Positions 46,340 through 55,461 of a stretch of DNA of 64,000 nucleotides are shown piece by piece; positions within the stretch are counted from its first letter, which is position 1; each line of letters starts with the position of its first letter. Under the pieces are notes generated by a model that was given only the letters and a program-made list of their open reading frames with translations, made no database searches and was not told where the DNA came from. This DNA comes from Pholiota molesta (lineage: Eukaryota > Basidiomycota > Agaricomycetes > Agaricales > Strophariaceae). Position numbers and translations under genes: made by a program. The stretch covers positions 62,001 through 126,000 of the forward strand of contig JACGCK010000129.1 in NCBI GenBank assembly GCA_014925825.1, written 5' to 3'.

Positions 46340-47580
46340 CGTTTGATTAGCGTCTAAAGTCAACCCTAGGACGCATGTGCCGCCTATCGAATCTCATCCA
46401 CGGCCATTTCAACCAGATCACAATCGATCAGCGTCATTCTCCCTTACCCTCAGCAGATGTGTGTTCTGTATTTTTCTGTCTCCAAAGACCGCTAACAGTT
46501 CCAAGCAGAGGAATATCTCCTTACTTCGACACAACAAACGCCCATCCGTCCATGCTCAAGCAGTCAGTAGAAGCCTACAGGTGCAGGGACGACGGCCTGC
46601 ATCCTGAGGCGGCCGGCGGCTATCCAGGTGCGCACTCTCCCATCATCATTGTTCCCCCACCCCCACTGCTCCGCAATGGATACAGCACGCAAAGCCCCGG
46701 CATCGCATGGGCCGATCGCTTCCCAGAGCCCACCGTGGACCAGCGCAGAACGCGCGTCCCCATCTGGTGCCCTGGTTCCTATTGCGCTTATTGTTTGCTA
46801 TGCCGTGTTCGTGCTGCTGTATCCCGCGGCGCTCCTAGCCCTGTTCATCACGTTTGTCCCGCTGTCATCGTCTGCCGTCCTGCGGGTCTAGGCCGCGCCG
46901 TCGTGCACGGTTCGTCCATAGAGGGGATCACTGCGAGAATAGCCCTGCCCAGCACGCCGCGATTGCTGTCGATCATGCGCCTGCTGCTGGGCTGTTACCC
47001 AGATAAACGATCAATCCTCTCTTACGGAGCACGGAACGACGGTGTGTGCCCCGATGTGTGCCCCTCCTGCTCCGCTTTCATTTCCGCTGCCCGTTCATTC
47101 CGTCCTGCTCTGTTATTACCTGTTCCCGCCGGGCCCAGAGAGGGTATGCATGGTACGATAACATGATCTGCGCCCTGTCGCGTCTTGCATTGTGCCGCAT
47201 TGCTTGACTGCGCCGATGTGTGCGGCGAGCGACGTTCCTAGCCCGCCATCGATGGCCATATCTAACAAATTATCACTTGTAGTGCTATGCCCTCTCTTGG
47301 CCTTGCTGTGTGCTGGCGGCGATAATGAGCTCCAGTGCGATATTTCGCTGCATCTTCGCATTTGTTCCCCCCCTCTCTTTTGCGGTTTCTCCCGTCATCG
47401 GAGCGGCTTGGGTGGATGGATTGACTACCGAGAGAGGCGCCGGTAGTGGACAGTTGATCTTCTGACCAACTCCGCTGTTGTTGGTGTCGCTAATCCGCAT
47501 TGATACTACGTGTTGGCTTTGCCAGCAACGTCCGTAAGGCCAGGTGAGCGCTGGGTTATTTTTGCATAGACATTATTTTA
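46340..47580 (+). repeat. Repeat family R1, copy E
   Basis: This is the best-preserved R1 copy and inverted partner of copy C. It has the same landmarks as C and D: ACCAGATCACAATCGATC at the start, CTATCCAGGTGCGCACTCTC in the middle and a CGTGTTGGCTTTGCCAGC-like end. It carries the small hydrophobic frame annotated separately. Confidence 0.75.
46676..46891 (+). CDS. Putative small membrane protein frame in R1 copy E
   Basis: A 71-codon frame from ATG to TAG has a hydrophilic N-terminus (APASHGPIASQSPPWTSAER) and one strongly hydrophobic segment (LIVCYAVFVLLYPAALLALF), like a single-pass membrane protein. Copies B and C encode similar peptides in the same frame at the matching place; copy D is shifted in the middle. 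Whether it is translated is unknown; it could be a remnant exon of a longer gene, since GTGCGC donor-like sequence precedes it in all copies. Confidence 0.3.
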   Translation: MDTARKAPASHGPIASQSPPWTSAERASPSGALVPIALIVCYAVFVLLYPAALLALFITFVPLSSSAVLRV

Positions 47581-48314
47581 TGTTTTGCCTTGTTTCGAGG
47601 TTGCGAAATTCCATGTCAGAGATTAAGTTCTCGATCGCTGTGCTGAATGAGAAGAGCAATTTCGTTGACGTTACTGTTGTATAACTTTGAATGTTGATGT
47701 ACGTAGGTTATTGTTTGAGTGTTATTTGAAGAAAGCGGAGTCTGACAAGAAGATGTCAATGAGAGTCGACCAGGGCAATTATCTTTTTGCAAAAACTTGT
47801 AGGCGTACGATATATTTGGATGTGCTCACTACAGGGAGTACATTTCGAGTTAGGAGGCTTCCTCCTCGTTTGCCTGTTGGTAGACAGATTCACAGCTTCC
47901 GCGCGCGAGAACGACAGAGACCAATTCCATGCTTTGGATGGAGGAAAATATCCAGGATAAATGTCGTTGTATGCAATGAAATACTATTTAGAAATTACGA
48001 AATCACGAGGAAATTATGACTCTAAAATTCGGAATATAAGAAAGTGATGCGGGGCATGGATGCGAACCAATGCATGATACGAATCCTAAAACAGAACTAC
48101 TTAATGATATAAATCGACTGCCATCGCCAATTCTCATTCATTCCATATGAGAGGACCCGCAGCAAAACAAGCGAATTGGCATCCGTGTCGTGGGCACTGG
48201 AATGGCAAAACCACCAGCCCCAACAATGCACAATACTCGAGCAGTTATCGCAGGACGGCGCACGACAGCGAATCCGATAACTTGAATTGGCCGCGGATGT
48301 CCTCTCTACGAATC
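47581..48314. other. Right-arm stretch without a recognised gene
   Basis: Counterpart of 14640-15190. It shares TTCTCATTCAGC-type and GTCAGAGATTAAGTTCTCGA-type strings in inverted orientation. No frame is conserved between the arms. Confidence 0.35.
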
Positions 48315-48495
48315 TCAAATGGGACGATGATGCGGACGGGCGTTTTGTAAAGGAGAGTACAGCATTGGGTAGATAAGGTGTAGCCCGCTAAACATGGATC
48401 TGGTTGGATGCGGGCAAAATGTTATGCGGGGCAGCTTGCCTTCGTCCGTGAGCTCGATGAGCGTGCCGAATTTGACCACGGCGAACCTCGGTGTC
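48315..48495 (-). CDS. Conserved terminal exon of an unrecognised gene, right-arm copy
   Basis: Minus-strand frame of 59 codons plus stop after an ATACAG acceptor, matching the left-arm exon (14460-14640) in length and frame. It reads FAVVKFGTLIELTDEGKLPR, then ITFCPHPTRSMF. Conservation of frame in a pair of otherwise drifting copies is the only evidence for coding. Product unknown. Confidence 0.45.
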
Positions 48496-49227
48496 CTGTA
48501 TTACCGTGTTAGCATAGTGTGGATGAACAAGCGAAAGCTGGGCGTGCGCACCCGTGGCTGTAGTATCCTACAAGCTGCAGCGGCGCGGGCGCGGGCGCCG
48601 GCTGCTGGGCCGCATCGCATGCGCGCCCAGCACAGCACAGTCGCGTGGGCATGCGCAGTTCGCCAGAGCGTGCGGGCTTAGTACTCAGCGACCGCGCTCT
48701 GCAAGCTAGGCCACCCATCACGATGCATTTCGCGCCAGACTTCACAGCTGCCTGCGCGATCGCGTACCGCTTGTGATGCGCCTGCTGCTAGTTTGGCAGT
48801 GATGACAAGTGGTGACTGTTCATTGTGGCCAGAGGGAGCTTTTGGGGGGTCTAGGCAGGGTGGGGTGGGTAGAATTAAGTGGGAGTGTCAGCACGGCGGA
48901 TCGTCATCGGTTGATCAGGAGATGGGACAGTGGCGGTAGGCGAACTTAGGCTGCTGATAGCGGAGATCGCTGGCACCCGCACCACGCACTTTGAGATACT
49001 CATTGCGGGCTGTCAATTGATGCTCCGCGGATGGCGACAGGTGCGCAGCACAGTTAGCTGCGATGTAGGGGAAGGTACAGGCGTAGCGCGAAAAGCAGAC
49101 TCAGCAGGGTAGAGGACAGAGGAGAGGACGATGACGGTGGTGAACGGAGAGATCCAGGATATTCAATCGGAGTTTTAAAACGGGTCAAGCGGACGGGAAC
49201 GGACCTGTTCTTTTTACCATCTTCCGC

Positions 49228-49248
49228 GATGAGCCCGTAGGGCTCATC
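49228..49248 (+). repeat. Terminal hairpin of the third YR element
   Basis: GATGAGCCC and GGGCTCATC flank the 3-base loop GTA, starting about 6 bp inside the element. A hairpin at the tip is a plausible recombinase binding site. Confidence 0.65.
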
Positions 49249-49487
49249 TTAGGATAAGCTAAAGATAGGCGTCGGAACGAAGATCAATTATATAAGGATC
49301 AGCTTAGATAACCTTTCAATATATCGACGAAAGAAAGCTTATCTTTCTTCTTCGTCTTCTGAAATCCGTTCTGACGCATAAAAAACCTTATCGGTTGTTT
49401 TCTGAGATCCTTATTCATTTTTTGTCTTCATTTTCCGAAACCTCATACCTCTTTCAACCCAAATCTCCTTTTTTATACATTTTCACC

Positions 49488-51864
49488 ATGGTTGAAGGTG
49501 TTGTTCCTCCCGATGTTCCCGAGCCTCCTCCCGGAGCTCCTGGAGGCCAAAATGGCAATGAGCAACAAGAAGATCTGATTCTCAGGGTGCACCGTACTCA
49601 TATCAACCCTGAGGTGGTAGTTATCCTCAACAATCTCCCTTTATTTAATAAATTGGAGACAAACAAGAAGATTGAGCTTGCTAATATATCTCGAATGAAA
49701 AAGACTCTAGATCATGCCATGGATCCAGCCAATCACCCAATTGCAGGGTCAGAGACAGCTTCCTTGATCACTATTAATGACGAGGAACTCTCCGATCTTC
49801 TCGATGACAACATCCGCAGCTTTTACAAGGATGTCATGCCTATCTCCGTGTCGAAACGTCTCGCGGCAATTCAGAAGACTATTTCCGGTGAGAGCCAATT
49901 ATCTAAAAGACCCGCGGATGCCGTCGAGAAGTCTATTGAGACTAGACTCGCAAAGAGGCGCTGTATGACCGGGGCCGATATTGTAGCCCGCGTCGCAGGT
50001 GTCCCAGCCAAACTGATATTTCCCCAAATCATGTATGATACGGAAGACTGTGTTTCCATTCCTCTTCCTTTCTTTTTACATAAGAACGTGCGTTACATTA
50101 TTGACAATGCGGCCATGTTGGATACGGTTAAATCGAACCCGTTGGATGGTGCAACCAAGGGTTTGCAGATTCTTGATGTCGCGAAGTTGTCAAACAAGCT
50201 CGGATCAGAGCTATCTTTGACCTGCAGTCAGTGGGGGAGGCTGCCTGGCTAGTGTTCGAAGGTCCGGTTACAAGACCGGAAAAAGACCGGAAAAAAACCG
50301 GACCACAACCGCACTGGACCGAAAATAGAATGGACCGATCAAGACCGCAACCGCGGTCCGGTCCACGGTCTTGCCTAATTTTCCAAATCAAAAAGACCGA
50401 TAAAAACCGGTTAGGACCGGTTAGGACCGGTCTTTCACCAAGATTTTTTGTAGCATGGTAGAGCGTTAAAAACTCTTTCGAACAATGCCAAAACCATATT
50501 TTTAGAATGAAATTTGATGAAGATATTAATAGTTTACGATTAAATCGTTATTTTGAGCGCTTAAAAACGCGTTTGCCCGCATTTCAATCATTAAGCATCT
50601 GTACCTTTCGCAAACTTGCGCATGAATACATGAAATGTATATCTACAAAATGTATTTTGAATTTTATGAATTGAACAAGATCTGACTAGTCTATAATTAA
50701 ATCAATATTTTCTACTTGACTTCACTATTAACAAGACGCTTTTGCCAATGGTTCATTCGTTAAATAAGCTAGCCTTTCGTAAACCGGGGTCAAGGTACAA
50801 ATTTTGAGTACCTATCTAACAAGCCCTTATACATAATATTTGGCCATGAACTCATTGAGATATGGGCAAATGCGCACAAGCAGTCCAATTTCTACTATTA
50901 AAATAGTTTCTACAGGTAAAATCAATTTTAAGTCGGCCCACAGACCGGTCTACAACCAGTCCTCAACCAGTCTTTGATAGGACTGGTTGAGGACCGGTTT
51001 TTTGCGGTTGCTCAACTGCACAAGACCGACGTAGACCGGTTTATGTCGGTCTTGTGCGGTTTTTTGCAGTCTTTAAACCGCGGTTAACCGGTTGCGGTCT
51101 CGGTCCATGGCACTTAGGGCCAAAAGACCGGACCGGACCGGACCTTCGAACACTATGCCTGGCAGATGTTCAGATTTCAACAGTTTCGAGACAAAGATGG
51201 AGAAACCGGCAGTTTTGCCGGTTGGTATTCAAATCATTTCAATTTTTTTACTTCTCAGATTGATAAAGACGAGACCTATGACGCCTGGAAATCCCTCGAA
51301 CTCGAATTTCGTCAAGAGTTTAGGAGCCAGAAAAAAGATTACAGCGCGGCTCATTATGCCGAACGTTATCTGATTGCAAAATCCGAACATTCCATATGGA
51401 CCCGGACCCAGGCTGCAATACAAGCGATGTCGAAAACGCCGAGCCAATACAACAATTTCCCACCGCGTAGCGGTGGCAGTAATGGACGTTTTTCACGTCC
51501 TGGGAACTCTTATACTTCCTCCCAAGCCCCCATCCCAACCTCTTCCTTTCCATCTGGCAGCACGAAGTCCCCCCTCTCCGCTTGCTGCATCTTATGCGGC
51601 CGGAAGGGGCACACCGTCATTTCCCATACCAACGACACCACACCAGCCAAGTCCGCCGACGGTAAACCGACATATTCAAAGTACTCGTCTGATCGAATCC
51701 TGCGCGGACCCGACAACAAAGAAATCTGCATCCCTTTCAACATCAAAGGAGAACGCGCAGCTTGCTCTCACTCAAAGGACGAACGCGCCCATATCTGTTC
51801 TTTCTGCGGGAAGATCCATTTCGCCTTCTCCTGGATATGCCGTTCCCGTCCCTCTGACGCATGA
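49488..51864 (+). pseudogene. Gag of the third YR element, disrupted by a MITE
   Basis: The ATG at 49488 begins a Pro-rich N-terminus (VVPPDVPEPPPGAPGG) and a helical region. The frame shifts near 50200, just before the MITE (50250-51155); after it the frame resumes as MFRFQQFRDKDGE and ends at 51864. The C-terminal part has nucleocapsid-like cysteine clusters, CCILCGRKGHTV and CSFCGKIHFAFSWIC. The upstream frame change could be an unrecognised intron or an indel. Confidence 0.75.
50250..51155. mobile_element. hAT-type MITE in gag (906 bp)
   Basis: Terminal inverted repeats begin TAGTGTTCGAAGGTCCGGT at both ends; the exact 8-bp duplication TGCCTGGC is at 50242-50249 and 51156-51163. Ends are packed with ACCGG/GGTCC motifs and the middle is AT-rich, as in the MITE at 42123-43048. 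The two share internal phrases such as TTGAGCGCTTAAAAACGC and CTTTCGCAAACTTGC. Confidence 0.93.
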
Positions 51865-53898
51865 CGAATTTTCTAAACTCCTGTATCCTCCATTCCTTAC
51901 TTATACTGATTTTTCTTCATCCATCATTCATAGACCATCTTTTGACCCTTTACTGCACATAAACGATGATATTTTTTCCCGAGTTATCCACCCATACAAC
52001 ACGTCCGCTTTCGAATCGTTTTTAGACAAGCATCACCTCTCATCTTCTTATCCTTTGCTCATAGACAATTTGTTGAATGGTTTTCCTTTAGGGCGAATGC
52101 CCAATATTACGGACACTGTCATCCTTCCCCAAAACCCATCCTTTTTCGATCATACTGACGTTATCCAGGATTATCTTCGCAAGGAGGTAGCCTCCGGCCG
52201 CATGTCTGGGCCATATACCCGCGAAGAGGTCGAATTGACTCTTCGTGGCCCCTTTTTCGCATCTCCCATCATCGCAGTTGTACAACCACAACCCGGCAAC
52301 ACTCCCGACAAAGTTCGAATATGCCGCCACCTGTCGAAGAGTACCAAATTTCACGACTCTGTAAACTCGTACATCAAAAAGGAGGATTTCCCTACCAGAT
52401 TCGACACCACGTCGATGGTAGCTGACATAGTAAGTCTCGTATTTTATTCTTCAGACTTCCTTTCCATTTTCGACATTTACTTTATACCAACTCTTTGCGT
52501 TTCGTGCAAGAGTTTGGTTTTCTCTATTTTATCTCCCTTGGGGTATTTGCGCATCCGCGTTACCCGTCGACGCTCATTATGCGAGCGCTCGGCTCTATAT
52601 TGTGGAATATACATCTTATCGCGACATCCGCACCCCATACCATCCACCTTATACTATCGCTCACATTGAGTACAATACTTATCATACCTTATCAGATCGC
52701 TCATGCGCCTCCGGGCGCGCAAGTTTGCACTCTGGACATCGCAAAATTCCATCGCACATGCCCTGTCCATCCTTCCCACAAGCCATGGCTCGTCGTGCAG
52801 GGTTTACCGCGCGAGTTTTTCATCGACCACGCACATCCTTTCGGCGCCGCTTGTGCAAGCAGCAATTCCAGCATGCCAGCCAATGCCGCTATCCACATAT
52901 GGGCGGCCGAGGGCGTTGCACCCATTCCTAAATACGAAGACGACCTCAACGCCTTTCGTTTTCCGTCGCCGACAGGCACCTTCGTCGATGGCGAATATTC
53001 TTATGACTATGACAGGGCCGAGATGCTGCGCCGTATCGCTCCTTTGGACATTCCGTGGCACGAAGAGAAGGGCGACAATTCATTCAAGTTCATCACGACG
53101 TTTATTGGTTTCCAATGGGATCTTCCCAATAAGCTGGTCAGCCTTACCGATGAGAAGCGCTTCAAGTTCTCGGAGCGTGTTCGTCAATTCGTCGATAGGT
53201 TCGATCGACATCCATGTCAACTACTCGACGTTCAAAAAATCCATGGCTCTCTATGCCATATATCGTTCGTATATATCGAAGGCCGATCTCACCTCTCATC
53301 CTTATCCAACTTTGCCTCGACCTTTTCCCCAAACAACGAATATGCTATCCGCTGCCCACCACCATCCGTCATCACCGATCTCCGGTGGTGGCTCATCACC
53401 CTCTCCGCCGCCGGCGTTTCGAGACCACTGCGCCCGCGTGGTATCGCTATTGACCTAGGGTTATTCGTGGATGCATCAACTTCATGGGGAATTGGCATCA
53501 TTATGGGTGACGAATGGGCCGCCTTTCGCCTCTGACCTTCTTGGAAAATCCCAGGCAGGGATATTTGCTGGCTCGAAACAGTCGCTATAGAACTGCTCGT
53601 CTATCTTCTGGAGGCTCGAGGGCTTCGGGACACCCGACTTATCATCCACTCCGACAACAATGGCACGATTGGTGCCCTTGACAAGGGCCACAGCCGAAAT
53701 CACCATATCAATCTTTCCGTCAGACGTACATACTCCGTTCTCCTTCCCCTTTTCATCACACCAGAGTTTATCTATGTAGCATCAGCCGATAATCCTGCTG
53801 ACCCTATCTCGCGCGGAGAACCAGGGCCACTGGATGGGCACATTTTCGCATCTTTTACGCTCCCAGACGAGCTTCGCAACTGTTTTATTTATGAGTAG
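51831..53898 (+). pseudogene. RT-RNase H of the third YR element, one nonsense codon
   Basis: Exon 1 to 52429 and exon 2 from 52696 flank a 266-bp GTAAGT...CAG intron and join in phase 0 (MVADI then IAHAPPGAQVCTLDIAKF). The catalytic motif is KYEDDLNAF. RNase H starts with LFVDASTSWGIGIIMG. A TGA at 53533-53535 interrupts the region aligned with WRLIPGW of copies 1 and 2; the frame then stays open through IIHSDNNGTIGALD and ASADNPADPISRG to the natural stop at 53898. A single C-to-T change (CGA to TGA) would explain the stop. The frame is +1 to gag. Confidence 0.85.
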
Positions 53899-55057
53899 TT
53901 TGAATCCTTTTATTTTTTCGGCAGCATGTGCTGTCGAGAGAGACCGGGGTGAAGACATCTCGCCTTCTCCGCGCCCCCCGTCATCTCATACTTTCAACAT
54001 TAACCCTTTCACACATATCGTTTCTGTAGCACATAATGATCTTTCTGTTTCCAACTCTCTTGTTCATAGTGGTCCTGACCCAGCTCTCCATGTCCCTTTT
54101 TCTAATTCTTTACATGATACAATACCTCCATCTTCCTCTCACTTCCATCCTGATGTTCTGTTACCATCTGGCTCCATATCCCACAATGCTATTTTCACGC
54201 CCCCAATCCGTCACGACATCTCGCCTCATCATGCCCATCATACCACCTCATCCCATCCCGTGCTCTTCACAAATTATCCATCTTCTTCTGCGGCATCGCG
54301 CATCATCAAACCTCGGAAACCAAAAGCTGGCTGCAAGATCACTGAGAGCTCACTACGGCCTCATGTTGCGGCGGTGGATCGCCTATTCACATGGGATACC
54401 CCTTTCGGCATCCAACATAGGTCACAGCTCAGCGACATCATCCCTGAGGTCCTCGTCGACCCCGTCCTCATGAGCATACGTGGCGCTCTTGCACCCCAAA
54501 CAAAATCTTCCTATGCTGCGGGTCTCTTACGTTGGACCCAATTTTGTGACAAATACTCCATCTCCGAGGCCGATCGCATGCCTGCATCTTACGCGCTCAT
54601 TTGCGCTTTCGTCGCCGAATACAAGGGCCGTCACACCGGTGGTGTTATCAAAAGCTGGCTATCCGGCATTCGGAGCTGGCACGTCGTCAATCACGCACCT
54701 TGGTATGGCGAAGACGATCCATGGGTGGATTTCGCGCGCAAGGCGGCCAACAAGGAGGGCGCTAAGCACAAGCGCCCCCTTCGTGCACCTATCTCAGTAG
54801 AGCACCTCGCGTGCTTGCGTGGCGCTATCTCGCTATCAGATCCTTTCCATGCAGCCGTGTGGGCGGTCGCCCTTTGCACTTTTTGGGGTTGCAGGCGCCT
54901 TGGCGAAACAACAATATCTGTCGAGGCTTCATTTGACGCATCCTATCATGTCCTCCGGTCATCTTCGGTCTCATTTCGTGTCCTGCGCGATGGTACACAT
55001 TCCACGCACTTCCGTATCCCATGGACCAAGACCACTAAAGAAGAAGGCGCCACAGTC
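53891..55057 (+). pseudogene. Tyrosine recombinase of the third YR element, 3' truncated
   Basis: ATG at 53891 overlaps the RT stop within ATGAGTAG. The N-terminal core-binding part (TKSSYAAGLLRWTQFCDKY, IKSWLSGIRSWHVVN) and box I Arg (WGCRRLGE) are present. The frame breaks at about 55057, after TKTTKEEGATV, where the Gypsy LTR begins. Box II (HxxR) and the nucleophile Tyr are missing, so it cannot be catalytic. Confidence 0.85.
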
Positions 55058-55436
55058 TGTGAAGCCTCTGGTTCGCGGGACTTCGGGGTGCTGAAGTAGA
55101 AGGTTTGGTTAGGGGGACTGCCAGCGGCTGTCAACCCACCACACCGATAAGCGTTGCGACTCTTCGCGGAGAGGCCGTGTGACCCTGGGCAGGGGGATAG
55201 CTACAGGGTATCCAGCCGGCATGGGTAGAGGGAGCTCTCAGAGAGGGTGCAACGGAGATGCGAGTTCAGGAGTTCATAGTATATAGTTAAGTGATACATG
55301 AGCATTTACGGTACAAGTAAGCTGTAAGAGTAACAGACGTAAATAGAGTCATGTGATCACTGATGCAAGAAGTCCAATGTCCAGGATAAGATAACGTGTT
55401 GATGGGCTGCAGATGACTAGTACGCCAGGCGTCACA
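55058..55436 (-). repeat. 3' LTR of the Gypsy element
   Basis: On the minus strand it runs from TGTGAC to TTCACA (inverted ends TGTGA/TCACA), 379 bp. It is preceded by a purine tract (ACAGGGGGGCGA) that fits a polypurine tract. The right boundary coincides with loss of YR homology. The 5' LTR needed to confirm it is not in the window. Confidence 0.7.
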
Positions 55437-55461
55437 TCGCCCCCCTGTCTGCAGATCAGCA

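Larger units (their letters stand above)
45991..49221 (-). repeat. Right arm of the inverted duplication, outer part
   Basis: It continues the homology to the left arm (about 16800 down to 13740, inverted) that Ngaro copy 2 interrupted. It contains R1 copy E, the conserved 59-codon exon (48495-48315), and the block with the motif at 49183-49196. It ends at TTTACCATC, where the third YR element starts. Confidence 0.8.
49222..55057 (+). mobile_element. Third, diverged Ngaro-like YR retroelement (3' truncated)
   Basis: gag, RT-RNase H and YR follow in the same order and the same +1 frame steps as copies 1 and 2, but protein identity is low, so it is a different family. Its 5' end starts directly after TTTACCATC of the duplicated unit and carries a 9-bp hairpin (49228-49248). 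A MITE interrupts gag, a nonsense codon lies in RNase H, and the YR gene is cut at 55057 by a Gypsy LTR, so any 3' repeats are lost from view. Confidence 0.82.

Noticed and set aside
55041..55052. Primer-binding-site-like TGGCGCC near the Gypsy boundary
   Set aside because: The bases encode the conserved KEEGAT segment of the tyrosine recombinase, and they lie outside the LTR on the wrong side for a PBS.
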